64,000 nucleotides of DNA from Fragum whitleyi (GCA_948146395.1 OX411544.1:52777933-52841932), one strand, 5' to 3'. Shown: positions 22,021 through 34,303, numbered from the stretch's first letter. Notes: generated by a model from the letters alone, not told the origin. A program made the numbers and translations.

Positions 22021-22354
22021 CTTGCAATTTTAAGGTTGAAAAATTGTCCATTATTATCATATTAGCTGAAACATACATAACAAATAAGCAGTATTGAAAT
22101 AGGTTCAATTGAGTGTTCAGTGCAAAAGCATTGTAATTGGCTATTGATATATATAGGCACTTAAAATAGTAATGCACTGATCTCTCTCAATATGCTTAAT
22201 TTAGATTACAACTGAAAATTAAATATAAGCTAGAGCTGTTTGTAAAACATCTACTGTCTACAGGCAGACCGACTGACAGACCAACCTACAGGTGCAAAGC
22301 AATATACCCCCTCTTTTTAGAAGGGAGCATAATAATTGATTTTAATATTCTACC

Positions 22355-22700
22355 CACCATGTCAAGGAGTAATCCATCAACCATCTATTCCAAGGCACAT
22401 CCATCATCAATCAAGTCCAGGCAGCATCCAGCAACCATCAAGGCAGCATCACCAAAATTGTTTTCCTCCAAGTCACTGTACAGTGTCCTACCAAGCCACT
22501 GTACAGTGAATCACATCATTTACCAGAAAGCTACTTACTTAGCTCAACCATAAAAATGTCAAAAGACAACAACAACAAATACCCATGAAAAAATTGATAA
22601 AGGTCAAGGCAAAACTGTTGTCATAGCATGTTTATATATACATGTACATAAATATGTTCTCACAACAGTTTTGATTTGTGAAAAAAATTACCTTATAATT
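22355..22700 (+). repeat. Second copy of the 21330-22020 segment
   Basis: Begins in the CCATCAACCATC-rich stretch and ends in the AACTGTTGTCATAGCATG / CTCACAACAGTTTTGAT palindrome. It lacks the SINE of the first copy. Confidence 0.5.
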
Positions 22701-22960
22701 AATTCAGTTCATTTTAATTTTCAACCCTGTTCATGTCCCCTGTGGGCTACAAAATTCTAACAACTACAGCTTAGTTAGAATGTTCATGTGGCCAACTGCA
22801 GACATGTTTTGAATTCCTAGCAAGTCCTATAGTGGTATTTAGATAGGTTCAAATTGGAAATGAATAAATGATTTGAGTATGTTTCTTTGGCTAGAGTTTT
22901 TTTTCTACCAATAACTGAAAAACCAATATAAATAATATTGCTTAATTAAAAAAACAAACT

Positions 22961-23034
22961 GATGGCTCAGCAAGAAACAGTTGTTACTGCCTATAAGCAT
23001 ATAGGCAGTTACAACTGTTTCACGCTAGGCCATC
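22961..23034 (+). mobile_element. Palindromic ~75-bp foldback element, near perfect
   Basis: GATGGCTCAGCAAGAAACAG is mirrored by CTGTTTCACGCTAGGCCATC. The centre ACTGCCTATAAGCATATAGG is a palindrome itself. Confidence 0.7.
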
Positions 23035-23159
23035 GAAATATTACTTTTATGGCACCAAGACCAAAACAAATCAAGAAGTCGGTGTTTAGGAACTTTCAAT
23101 AGTTTTGTACTGACGCCTCAAAATAGGCAACTGTGTTTGAAAAAATGCGAATAATTAAT

Positions 23160-24905
23160 GTGCATAACAACTAGACAATGCATCAAGAAAGAATAGAATT
23201 AAAATGTTGGCCAAATAAAGATAAAACATTTTTTGATTAAACAAAGTCATCCAAAACAAAATGAAAGTTGTTTTATCTATTTTATCCCCTACATTCCTTA
23301 ATCTTATTAGAGATACTTGATATAAAGAACTTAAATTTTACAATAAACAATATGGTCACCACTGAGTAAATGAGAATATTATTTTTAGCTTAAGACAATG
23401 CATGCTAGGAAGAAATTGAACAAGTTGGCCAAAATATTATATAAGCCAAAGATGAAAAAAATCATGCAGATTTTCATGTGACAATTTTCACATGATTTCC
23501 TTAAATTTTGGAGCAAGTTCCAAATAAATGCAAGTGGTTTAATCCGTTCAATCCCCTTCCACAATTAATTGTTTTTGAAATATTGGATGCAAAAACCTAT
23601 ATCTTGCAATATTATCTAATATATTTGAATTATATAATTGGTGTCTCCACATTAAATGAGAATAATGCTTGATAGCTAGACAATGTCCGCTAGGAAGAAT
23701 TGAAGATGTTAATTGGCCAAAATAATGAAACTAAAGCCAAAGAGTAAGAAAATATCAGTTTTGCAGGCTCCTTCCTTTAAATTTCTACATGAATCCTATA
23801 ATTTACTGACTTGAACCAAATCAATCAAAATAAATATAATGTGTGTTGTTTAATCAGTTTTATATTCCCTACCCTCCTAAACCTTTTTGAGATGTTCCAT
23901 AGAAATTTCTAAACTCTTACAATATTACCTAACAATCTGGATCTATGTAGCCACAATGAAATTAGAATTAAATCCACTTGATAGCTAGACAATGCACACT
24001 AGGAAGTAATTGAAGATGCTGGCCAAAATAATGTTACTAAGCCAAAAAAGGAAAAAAACACACTTTTTTGCAAGTTCCTTAATTGCTTTTAATTTCCTCA
24101 TCAAACCTGCAATTTGCTGAAGTAAACAGAGTCATAAAAAATAAAATGAGTTGTTTAATCCCTTTCACCCTGTGAAATCCTAAACCTTTTTGTGACGTTC
24201 AATAAAAATATTCTTATCATTTAACCTAATGATTTGTATTCAAACGGATGTGATAACCATCAACCTGAATATTATAAATTGCCCTTCAATCTAATTAACA
24301 TTCAATATAAGCATCTGACCTTTACCATAAAACCTTATAATTTAGATTTATAAGGAATCTCTCCACAATTTATAAAAATTAGTTTTTTGATAGCTAGACA
24401 ATGCATGCTAGGAAGAAACAAATATGTCGGCCAAAATAATGATATCTTGGAAATAAAACATCTTAACTCTTGGCATGTTACCTAAAATTTGGAATGATAA
24501 TGAATGTCTCCACAATAGATGAGTATTAAAAGCTTGATAGCTAGACAATGCATGACAATGCAAAGAATTGAAGATGTTGACCAAAATAATGATACAAAAT
24601 CAGAATAAGAGAAAAAAACACATTTTCACTGGTTCCTTCATTAATTCTCTAGTTTAATGATCACCTTAATCCAAGTCATCCAAAACAAAATGAAAATATT
24701 TTTATAACTTTCATCCCCTAATGTTTTGAAATAATTGATATAAACAGCTGAACTCTTACAATGTTACCAAATAAATTTGCATTATAAAGGACAACTCCAC
24801 AATTAAACTGAATGATGTGTTTGACAGGTAGACAATGCTTGCTAGGAAGAAAAAAGATGTTGGCTAAAATAAAGATACTTTAGCCAACGAGAAAAAAATT
24901 CAGAG
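23160..24905 (+). repeat. Strongly diverged long tandem array
   Basis: The anchor CTAGACAATGC.TGCTAGGAAG, followed by GTTGGCCAAAATAATGATA, recurs at about 23170, 23392, 23680, 23980, 24395, 24540 and 24828. Spacing is irregular (about 150-400 bp), so the array is old and broken by deletions. Confidence 0.6.
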
Positions 24906-24929
24906 GGTATAAGCAAGGTTAAAGTATTT

Positions 24930-25670
24930 TGTACAAAAACGGTCAATGGCAATATGTCAAGGGTCTTGGTTACTGGTGAAAAGGTGAAAGCCAATCACCT
25001 GGTGAGTGTGTATGCAAAAGAATGATGTCCCTGGGTAAAATATTCAGAAAATAAAAGCAAGGTTAAAGTTTAAGTTTTTTGGTTACAGTATTTGGTTTAA
25101 GGGTTTGGTTAAAGTTTTTCTAAGACCATAAAAGGTCAAGATTGAGGTCAAAATGTCAAGGAGCTTGGTCTCTGGTGAAGCGTGTCACCTAGTGAGTGTG
25201 TGTATGAAGGAACGACATACTAGGTAAAGCATTCAGAAAATATAAGCAAGGTTAAAGTTTTTTGGTTATAGTATTTGGTTAAAGTTTTTTAAGTCCATAA
25301 AAGCTCAAGATTGAGGTCAAAATGTCGAGGAGCTTGGTCTCTGGTGAAGCATGTCACCTAGTGAGTGTGTGTATGAAGGAACAATGTACAAGGTAAAGCA
25401 TTCAGAAAATATAAGCAAGGTTAAAGTTTTTTAGTTTAAGTTCTTAGTTAAAGTTTTTTTTAAGTCCATAAAAGCTCAAGATTGAGGTCAAAATGTCAAG
25501 GAGCTTGGTCTCTGGTGAAGCATGTCACCTAGTGAGTGTGTGTATGAAGGAACGACATACTAGGTAAAGCATTCAGAAAATATAAGCAAGGTTAAACTTT
25601 TTTGGTTTAAGTTTAAAGTTAAAGTTTTTCTAAGTCCATAAAGGTCAAGTTCAAGGTCAAAATGTCACTG
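24930..25670 (+). repeat. Tandem array, ~170-bp unit
   Basis: GTGAGTGTGTGTATGAAGGA recurs at 25192, 25361 and 25532, and a diverged copy is at 25002. Each unit contains GCAAGGTTAAAGTTTTTTGG, AGGTCAAAATGTC and GAGCTTGGTCTCTGGTGAAG. Confidence 0.75.
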
Positions 25671-26794
25671 CACTTAAAGTAGTTGCAGCACAAAAGTCTC
25701 CTTCTAAAGCTAAAGTTACATGATAATCTGCTGGTCAAACACAGTGCTTCCTTTTATTCACTGTCAAAATAGTCATAGATAACCTCTGCTGAGAGTCAGT
25801 GAAATCAAGAGGAGACAGCTCAGCAAGAAATAGTTGTAACTGCCTATAAACAGATAGGTCTTGTGCTATACCAGCAGAACTATTTCAAGTCAATAAAGTC
25901 AAGTCAATAAAACCTAATAAATATTACCTTGGCCTCATTGATTATAAAAAGATGAAGAGAGAAATGATTCTAATTATGCAGATTCATATAATATAGTTGT
26001 GACAATGAGAAAGCTTGCTTTAGAGACTAATTTGTGTGCAAGCTTACAGAATTTTGGTAAACTCAAAATTATTTTCATTGAAGAATGAAAAAAAATATTT
26101 TAGCCAAACAATTGAACAAATCTGAATATAAACAGATTCTAGATTGGCTAATCATACAAAAACAAGATGGTAAATTGTCACAAGATACACCAGTTACACT
26201 GCTGGATGTCCAAGTATGAAAAGAAAAATCAAAGAAAAAAAAGAAAAAACTAGAAAAATAAGCTGGCTGGATTTATGGTTCTTGAGTACTGACTGCGCTT
26301 CCTAATCACGATAGGTACAAAACTGCCAAGTTTCAAGTCTAAAGAGTTAAGAGATGTGCTCAAGACAAAGAAGTGGATGTCGCCTGTCTACCACCAGATG
26401 CCTTAGATGATCCAATAATGCGACTTGTCATAGAATACCCTATTTCCCCTAATTAAAGCTCTATCCTATTTCTGCAAATAAGAGCTCTACCCTTTTCTCT
26501 CCAAATAAGAGCTTCTTGTGATTTTGGTTTCCCCCTTTAATATCCTCTCAAAACTTCTGTTGACCTGATGCAAAGAAATTGATTCATTGATGTAAGCCCA
26601 AATCTATGGGTGTGGGCTGTTCGAGCTGTAATTAGCCTAGTCAGATAGATTGAACCAGTGATTTGTAACCTAGATAACAAACAATTTTCCTCAAAATGTT
26701 TCCTTTTAGTCAATGCAACAACACCTTTTAATTAATAATGGTGTATGTGTGTGTAATTTACTTGTTTGAATTGGGCTTTCTGTTGCTTTCAACA

Positions 26795-27040
26795 ATTGTA
26801 TAATGCGATGGCTGGAGCACCTAACAATGGATTCTTGGTATTTCTCACACCAGTACCACCATCACATCTTACCTAGCCTCCAGCTACTGTCCAAAATAGG
26901 TCCAACAATAGTCTTTGATTATTTACTTATTGGTGAGAGACATAGTCGGAATGGGTGAGTGCTAATGTTGGGGATCTAACCTGGGACATCTAAGTTGACA
27001 ATCCCAAGTGCTATCAACTGCACTATCTATGTGTGTGTGT
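26795..27040 (-). mobile_element. tRNA-headed SINE family 1, degraded
   Basis: CTGGAGCACCTAACAATGGA, TTCTTGGTATTTCTC, TAGCCTCCAGCTAC and then, at the tRNA-like end, GGATCTAACCTGGGACATCT and AGTGCTATCAACTGCACTAT. Confidence 0.65.
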
Positions 27041-27545
27041 AAAACAGTCCGATTATTACAATTAAGATGTCATTCAAAGAGTGGATTGAATAACTGTCCC
27101 ATTATTACAATTTGCATGTAATTTAGTCATTCATAAAACATAGGTTGTGTGCATTTGTACAATGACAGTCAAATTATTACAAAATCTGTGTTTTTCAAAA
27201 AAGGGAGGGGGATGGCAAGTAGATTTTAGGATAAGTCAATTTATTACATTCATAAAAGGTATTAATAAAAGACGGGGGTTTGGTAACAATAGTCAAACTA
27301 TTACTAAATCTATCTCTTTCATAAATATAAGGGAGTGGGAGAAGTTAGTATGAACAGTCAAATTATTACAATATCAATTTCATTCATAAGAGGGAGGGAA
27401 AAGTGTGTGTGTGGGGGGGGGGGGGGGATAACAGTCAAATTATTACTATTACATCTTTGATGAGGAAACGGGGAATTTAGACTTACAACTGACAAATGTT
27501 GGCAATAAATGGGTTTCAAAGGGTTTTTAACAGCCAAAAAATTAC
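27030..27545 (+). repeat. Degenerate tandem repeat, AACAGTCAAATTATTAC motif
   Basis: The motif recurs near 27165, 27290, 27352 and 27430 with ATTCATAA..GAGGGAG between copies. A GTGTG/G homopolymer tract is at 27403-27427. The last motif merges into the inverted-repeat element that begins at about 27548. Confidence 0.5.
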
Positions 27546-27547
27546 AA

Positions 27548-28190
27548 CAACTACATCAACTCATAAGTACCTCCATCTAGATCAGAAAATATGAACAGAG
27601 TGCCCAGAACAGTCATAGTTCAAGACACTAAGAATAAATCCAAGAAACCTATTAATCAATAGGAATCCTTGAATCTTATCCTAAGGAATACATTAACCTT
27701 ATTTATTTTATGATATTTATTTATAGTTAGATGATTCTCATTTTATTATATATTAAGTAATGTTAAATGAAATTAAAATTTCCAATTTTAATTAATTTAT
27801 TCCTTCGTAGTTTAAGTTATCTTATTTTTTTTATTTAGAATTTAGCTATTTTATTTACTATAATGATTTTTTTTAGAATTTAGCTATTTTAATTACTAAA
27901 TTTTTTTTTCAAATTTAGAATTAAGCTATTTTAATTACTATAATAATTTTTTTAAATCTATAATTTAGCTATTTTAATTACTTTAATTATTTAAGTCTTA
28001 ATATTGTTGATTGGGTTTTAATATTTATAATTTAGTAAAGACATGATAAACCTTGCCATGGTCCAAGGTTATCATCTTGGGGCTACAAAAAAACTGACTT
28101 TACAGGAATTTTGTAGCCCACCAGTGTTTTGCTATTTCACAAAAATATTTTCCAAAATAGGTTTTAGTACTTATGGACTGATGCAGTTGT
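27548..28190 (+). repeat. Inverted-repeat element with AT-rich core, copy 2
   Basis: CATCAACTCATAAGTACC at the left is mirrored by AGTACTTATGGACTGATG at the right. The core contains tandem copies of TTTAGCTATTTTAATTACTA. Same layout as 12592-13195. Confidence 0.6.
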
Positions 28191-28274
28191 TAAAAAAAAG
28201 TTGTACAAAAATTCTAAAAATGGTAAGATAAAATATAGATTATTTTTTATCAACATTCGGATAAAGTGAGTCAG

Positions 28275-28830
28275 ATAAGGAGGGGCAATTCCTCCTAACA
28301 GTAAAGGTAACTCATCCTGACAGTAAGGGAAATTCATCCTGACAGTAGGGGCAACTTGTCCTGACAGTAGGGGCAATTCATCCTGACAGTAGGGGCAACT
28401 TATCATTACAGTAGGGGCAACTCGTCCTAACAGTAGGGGCAACTTGTCATTACAGTAGGGGCAACTTGTCATTACAGTAGGGGCAACTTGTCATTACAGT
28501 AGGGGCAACTTGTCATTACAGTAGGGGCAACTTGTCATTACAGTAGGGGCAACTTGTCATTACAGTAGGGGCAACTTGTCATTACAGTAGGGGCAACTTG
28601 TCATTACAGTAGGGGCAACTTGTCATTACAGTAGGGGCAACTTGTCATGATAGCTAAGGGGCAACTAGTTATATCAGAAAGGACAAATCTTCATAGCAGT
28701 AGGGACAACTTGTCATTACAGTAGGGGCAACTTGTCATGAAAGATGGGGCAATTGGTTATTACAGAAGGGGCAAATCTTCATAGCCGTAGGGACAACTTT
28801 TCATTACAGTAGGGCGAACTTGTCAGCTTG
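28275..28830 (+). repeat. Minisatellite, 22-bp unit
   Basis: Unit GTAGGGGCAACTTGTCATTA plus CA. Around ten consecutive copies from about 28430 to 28640 are essentially identical; the edges are variant (TCCTGACA, ATCTTCATAG). Confidence 0.85.
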
Positions 28831-29305
28831 AAGGGTTAGCTTGTCATGAAAGTTGGGTCAACACATGGAAAAGCTCGTTGATGTCAACACAAACCAGAAT
28901 AAATATATTTATTGTTATATATATATATATATACTTCTATAATAGTCCGTAATAATCTTATTAAGTATGATAAAGAATACATGGTCAGATGATTGAATTA
29001 GTTGTTGAATTAGCTGTCTTGACTGAAATGGGATGTCTGAGCTTTCCAAGATGGTTGTGTTTCCCCAAAAGAGTATAAACCAAATTCATGCAATAAGACT
29101 GTTTTGATATGGATATTTAGGGGAAACTTAAATTAAAAGGATACCAGCAAAAAAAACACAAAAAAAACACACACACACACACATTCAGACAACAGAATTA
29201 TACAGATGAAATTGTAGAAAAAAGAAAAATCTTGGGAGCAGGGAAAAGAGTCGGTAAACAATGACAAACACATAACTAATTAAAATTCCACTACTGAACA
29301 ATTAA

Positions 29306-29471
29306 CGCTTTCCTGTTTTATAAAATTTTGGACCTATCCAAATTCAGTAGGGTAGAAAATAGTGTGGAAAAAGAAGAAATTGCTTGTTAGAAGCAATTTC
29401 TTCTTTTTTCGAGATGTTTTCTCAATCATAAAATCACAGGCATGTAAAAAGCAGGGATTAACAGCAAAGGG
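29306..29471 (-). mobile_element. TTAA-type MITE, family A, inverted and shortened
   Basis: TTAA|CGCTTTCCTGTTTTA at the left and AACAGCAAAGGG|TTAA at the right. The central AAGAAATTGC/GCAATTTCTT hairpin is kept. At 166 bp it is shorter than the 221-bp copy at 4348. Confidence 0.7.
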
Positions 29472-29968
29472 TTAAGACAATAACTCCAAGAAAATGTCTG
29501 TTGAATACTTGTTGAGTGTTTTTTACATATTGAAAAGCTTTGTCTTGAATAATTGACTAATAAATTCACTTGGTAACAAGAATACATGTAATGGCATTTG
29601 GTAGGAAAAGGGATACTTTGTCTAGCAAAGCATCTGTTACAGTTTGTAATATTCTCTCTTGAATAATTGACTAATAAATTTCACAATTTTCTAGAGAAAA
29701 TCATTGGTAAGAACTGATACATTGTCAAGTCAGACTCATTTAACAGAATCTAAAAGCTTAATCTTGAATATTTGACTAATAAATTCTCTCAATTGCATGA
29801 ATGAAATTTGGTAGGAAGAGGGGTATATTGTCTAGCGAATGGCCTTTTACAGATTGAAAATTTTTATTTTGAATAATTGACTTATGAATTTCCAGGATAA
29901 CCTGAAGAATGACATAAGAGGGAACTGCAATAGTTTGTCCAGGAAAGTGTCATCTTTCATAGTTTTAA

Positions 29969-30066
29969 CCCTTATGCTGAATAAATATTGGCTAAAAATG
30001 TGCAGGCTGATGTTTGTCTATAGCTCCTGCCAAAGCAGGAATATTCCGGGTTCAGCATGACAAGGG
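29969..30066 (+). mobile_element. TTAA-type MITE, family B, 98 bp
   Basis: TTAA|CCCTTATGCTGAATAAAT at the left and GGGTTCAGCATGACAAGGG|TTAA at the right. The shortest copy with both ends; it inserted into the tandem array. Confidence 0.75.
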
Positions 30067-30351
30067 TTAAAAAAAATATTGACTAAACTGTGATGGCAGG
30101 CAATGCAATACACTGTCAAGCAGTGCATCATTTGCAGATTGGAAAATTTAAACTATAACCGAATGAAAAGTTTGCTGGATAACCCGAATAATGACATTTG
30201 GTGGGTACTGCAATACATTGTCCAGCAAAGCCTTTTTTACAGCTTTTTTAAAGCTTATCTTGAGCAATTGACTAATAAACTTCCATGAATACCTAAAGAA
30301 TGACATTGGAAGCAACAGTCATACATCGTCTTACAAAGCAGTTTTTTTTAG

Positions 30352-30620
30352 CTTGCCTGAGCAGGAAGTGCTCAGGGGAGCTATTGTGATCTATCAATGT
30401 CCAGCGTCTGTCTGTCAAGGCGTCAACAATATCTTTAAACGACATCTCCTAAATTTCTAAGTCAAAATCACCAAACTTGGCAGAAATATTCCTTGGGTGG
30501 TCCCTTGTAAAAATTGCTAAAATGGAAAAGATCTGTGCCATATCACGGGAAAAGGGGGCCTTAATGACAATTGTCTTGTAAGAGCTCCAGATGCTACAAA
30601 CATGGTCCAATCTTCATGAA
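30352..30620 (-). mobile_element. Helentron/HINE-like terminal fragment, reversed
   Basis: TTAGCTTGCCTGAGCAGGAA and GTGCTCAGGGGAGCTATTGT are the reverse complement of the 3' hairpin end at 47860-47898. It runs into one unit of the 145-bp repeat (GGGGGCCTTAATGACAATTG). Confidence 0.6.
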
Positions 30621-32375
30621 TTTGATTTGAAAAGTTTCACTAATAAAAAAAATTCACAATTTCCTGAAAAATGACAATGGTGAGAACTTTGATACATTTG
30701 TCAAGCAGAGCAACTTTTACAGATTGGAAATTCTTATCTAAAACCTGACTTATAAATTTTCTAGATAACCTGAATAATGACATTTGGTAGCAACTGCAAT
30801 ACATTGTCTAGCAAAGAATCTTTTTACAGTTTGAAAAATATTATTGACTTTAAGTCAATGCAACAAGATACATCCTCTTAACATAGCCTGTTGTTTTTTA
30901 AAAGATTCCAAAAGTTTGATCTTGAATAGAATTGAATTCAAAAAATTCCTTCATAACCTGAAGATTGACATTTGGTAGAAACTGCAATACATTATCCAGC
31001 AGGGCGTATTTTTTAACAGATTCCAAAAGCATAATATTGAATTATAAATTCACTCGATTACATAAATAATGACATTTGGTAGGAAAAAGTGAATAATGAT
31101 ATTTGGTAGATACTGTGATAAGCTGAAAAATGACTCTGAAAAAAATGTGATACATTGTCTAGCAAACCTTTTTTTAAAGAATCAAAAAGAATCTTGAATA
31201 CTCGACTAATAATTTCCCATAATAGAAAAAGTGAATAATGGTATTTGGTAGGATCTGGCCGGATACATTGTCCAGTGATTCGTCTTTTACAGATTGGAAC
31301 ATTTTATTTTTAATAATTGCATGACTAATTAATTTCCTTGATAACCTGAAGAATAACATTGGAAGGAACTGCCATACATTAATTGTCCAGAGAAACAATT
31401 TTCTAGATTGGGAAAGCTCATGTTTATTAATCGATTAATAAATTTCATAGATTATACCTGAAGAATGATATATGTATGGATAAAAAACTGTTACATTATC
31501 CAGCAAAGTATCTTATACAAATTTCAAAAGCTTAATCTTGAATAATTGACTGATAAATTTCCTCGATTACCAGAATAATAACATTCACATTTGGTATGAA
31601 CTGCGATACATTGTCAAGCAAAGCTTTTTTTACAAATTTAAAAAGCTTAATCTTGTATAATTGACTAAAAAAATCCTTTAATGCCAGAATAATGACATAT
31701 AGTATAACCTTGGATAGGAACTTGGATACATTGTCAAGTAAAGCATCTTTTAGCAAAATTTTTTGGATTCTCAACACATTGTCTATATGATGCATTAATT
31801 GGAAGGTTGGAAGGACTAATCTAGAATGTTTGACAAATTGTCAATGTAATTCTGTAACTATGTAACTTCAGCTTGATTAAAGTTGAAGTTATGTAGTTTT
31901 AGTATTACATCGATGTTTCTACACAGAAAACCTCAACATTAAACCCAAAAGGTTCCCTACACTAACCAGAAAAAAGCCTGCAGACAGTCTTCTAGCTAAA
32001 GACTAACATACAAAAATCAATATTTTGACATTGATCTTGCTACTAATCCTTATTCCTTAATTTGCCCATTTTGCTCCAAATTTGTTATCCACCAATTTTA
32101 TATCAACTAACAATTTGTAGAAATACATTGGTACCTATACATTTCCAAAATTGTTTTGTCTAGTTAATTTGTCGAAAGTATCAGCTGGGCCAAGTTAAAT
32201 TTCTTACACCTGCAGCTTTTTTATTCAAAATTCTAAATGTAAAGAGATTACTTATGAAAAATATTTAGTGGATAAATTGTTATCTAAGTGACCCCCCTGA
32301 CATATACACTTGTATAAGAGTGTGACTGGTAAATTGTAATAAATATTACTTATCATATATTATCTGTCTGTCGAT

Positions 32376-32450
32376 GCAGGAACTCCACCATATCTTCTGC
32401 CATCCACCATATCTTCTGCCATCCACCATATCTTCTGCCATCCACCAGCC
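32376..32450 (+). repeat. 21-bp minisatellite, three copies
   Basis: CACCATATCTTCTGCCATC occurs in a 21-bp unit, three times in perfect tandem from about 32387. The minus-strand frame therefore repeats seven residues, but no donor or acceptor pair supports an exon. Confidence 0.7.
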
Positions 32451-33193
32451 AGAGACATCCATCTACAAACTGAAACTAAAAAATGCAAGGATATAACCAA
32501 GGGTGTAACTACCATGACCCACAATAAACAAGTGTGTAATAGAAATACATTCTCTTTTGAAAAATATCGTTGATGAATGATCATAACATTGAAACTACAG
32601 CACTCAAGCTGTTGTAATAGGATGTTCAGATTATTCATCTATGCTGAAATCTTAATAAAGGGGGGGGGGGGGCAGACAGAGGGCATTCTTCTTTTCTTAC
32701 AATCCACATAATAGCCTTTATTCCTGTACTTTTTGCTGTTGGTTAAAGGCGTGAAATTTAAGGTGATATTGAACCGACCCTCACTAACCCTAGATAATTT
32801 CGATACGGTCTTTTTTTTTTTAATCATTTGTAACGGTATACAGTTTGAAAGCGATATGCAGGTTTTATTAATTTCGTCCCAGTTTGCCTTCGAGTACATA
32901 TAGATTTTTCTAGGGTTCTGTTTTGTGTATGAATGTTTTATATCGTAAGAAATTTCTTATCGTTTTGTTAAATGAACACGGTCTGCAAGAATAACGCGTG
33001 TTTCTCGAGTCTTTTCCCGCCCTTTGTCACACTCCAGTAGATAAGAAGGAAGTGGTTTTAAAAGTCACGGCAAAGCAAAATAATAGCCTCCATTGCTTTC
33101 AGCGCTTTGATTTTAGGTGTAATTTTACAAAGGTTTTATTCAGAAAGAAATGGGTTAACCGGCACTGCGTTCAGGATGACAAAACAGTTAAAA

Positions 33194-33507
33194 ACAAGAG
33201 CTGTCACTGTAAGATGACAATGCCCCCGACACCGCTTTGATTTTAAATTATGGCCAATCTATGTTGAAGGTCAAGGTCATCCAGGGGTCAAGGTCACCAA
33301 AGTATGTGCCTACAGAAAGGTAATGTACCAAGGAATGTTGTGGTAAAGTATGATGCGAATATGTTAAGTAATAAGGAAGTTATGGCCAATGTTAAAGTTT
33401 TTGGACGGAATGACGGACGGACGGACGGACAGACGGACGGACAGACGGACGGACAGACGGACGGACGGACAAGTCAAATTTATGATGCCTCCCTATCGGG
33501 GGCATAA
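33194..33507 (+). mobile_element. Helentron/HINE-like element with GGAC microsatellite
   Basis: Starts ACAAGAGCTGTCACTGTAAG and runs through GGTCAAGGTCATCC. It contains a GGAC/AGAC microsatellite (33409-33471) and ends in the hairpin ATGCCTCCCTATCGGGGGCAT plus AA. The 5' TGCCCCCGAC is the inverse of the 3' GGGGGCA, i.e. subterminal inverted repeats. Confidence 0.65.
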
Positions 33508-33598
33508 AAATGCAGAAAATGGGAGAATCTTCGCCAAGTCGAAGGAGGCTAGAGAGAGGAAAAAGAAGAAGAAATTATAACCCTCTTTGTAACACAGG

Positions 33599-33667
33599 GA
33601 AATGTCCTGCTAATTTTTTAAACCATATATGATATCATATATGTTTAAAAAAAAGCGGGACATTTCC
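33599..33667. repeat. Hairpin around an ATATATGATATCATATAT core
   Basis: GGAAATGTCCTGCTAATTTT is mirrored by AAAAGCGGGACATTTCC, with a palindromic centre. Confidence 0.6.
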
Positions 33668-33896
33668 ACGTGCTTTGTAATTGCACCTGCGTGCAAAGCG
33701 GGATGTAATTTGAAAACGGTTGGGCCGTTTTGTCATCCTGAACGCAGGACATGTATAACAAGTTGACCAAATCCAAAGTGCTGGGTTCGTATAGCTGCAA
33801 TAATGTACCCCCACTCTAATGTGCTGACGGCCCAACATCACATTATCAAAAGGAGGGATACTTTATCGTATCTAGGTTCGTACGACGTATTTCAAC

Positions 33897-34086
33897 CACA
33901 GGTAGCCAACACGGGTGGTAGTGTTATTTTACCAAAAATTAACCACAAAAAATTATTATACTAATTTTTTGTCACAATATATAATAGACTCTATATTATA
34001 CATTGTGATTAAAAATAGTTAAATAATTTTTTGTAGTAAATTTTTTGGTAAAATTACCCTATCCCCACCCGTGTTGGCTACCTGTG
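33897..34086. mobile_element. MITE with 22-bp perfect terminal inverted repeats
   Basis: CACAGGTAGCCAACACGGGT plus GG at the left is exactly mirrored at 34065-34086. The inner arms (TTTTACCAAAAATT / TTTTTTGGTAAAAT) continue the foldback. No target duplication is evident. Confidence 0.7.
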
Positions 34087-34186
34087 ATTTTAACCATAGC
34101 ATCAATTCAGTTCGAACTACCTTTAGGATAGAAATGCAAAAAGTTTTGATGACAAATAACAAAAATCATAATTAAGAATTACTTAC

Positions 34187-34303
34187 TAGAGATAAACGTA
34201 TCAGTCCGCGTCCAGCTGAGAGTTATCATTCAAAACCCGTGAACTGGGTTTATATAGGCCTACTGAGTAGTCAGCTCATGGTCAACTCAGGTAAAATCAC
34301 GTG
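34187..34303 (-). promoter_or_regulatory. TATA promoter candidate with E-box and short 5' exon
   Basis: On the minus strand there is an E-box CACGTG (34298-34303), a TATATAAA box (34256-34249) and, about 25-30 bp downstream, a likely start near 34225. A consensus donor TCTA|GTAAGT follows (GT at 34186-34185), giving a non-coding first exon of roughly 40 nt. Which gene it drives is unknown; the minus-strand exons at 16.9-20.4 kb are one possibility. Confidence 0.35.

Larger units (their letters stand above)
29490..31800 (+). repeat. Diverged tandem array, ~105-130-bp unit
   Basis: Recurrent anchors: GACATTTGGTAGGAACTG, ATACATTGTCCAGCAAAG, TTTTACAGATT and CTTGAATAATTGACTAATAA. At least 15 copies. 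It is interrupted by the MITE at 29969-30066 and by a reversed Helentron-like end at about 30352-30620. Confidence 0.65.
33163..33750 (+). mobile_element. GCGTTCAGGATGAC palindromic MITE, interrupted
   Basis: CACTGCGTTCAGGATGACAA at the left is mirrored by TTTTGTCATCCTGAACGCAG at the right, 580 bp apart; intact relatives are about 130 bp. The interior holds the Helentron-like element at 33194-33507 and another hairpin (33599-33667). Confidence 0.6.

Noticed and set aside
25740..25800. Third copy of the VIYDAYNSVK exon on the minus strand
   Set aside because: Only about 14 bases (GAGGTTATCTATGA) align well; the similarity is too short to separate from chance.
28275..28830. CRISPR-like array
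   Set aside because: A 22-bp unit repeated without unique spacers in eukaryotic DNA is a minisatellite.
32360..32638. Minus frame with a seven-residue repeat as a coding exon
   Set aside because: It is explained by a 21-bp minisatellite; no donor or acceptor pair bounds it.
33304..33580. Frames with DGQTDGRTDRRT repeats
   Set aside because: Translation of the GGAC microsatellite near the 3' end of a Helentron-like element.
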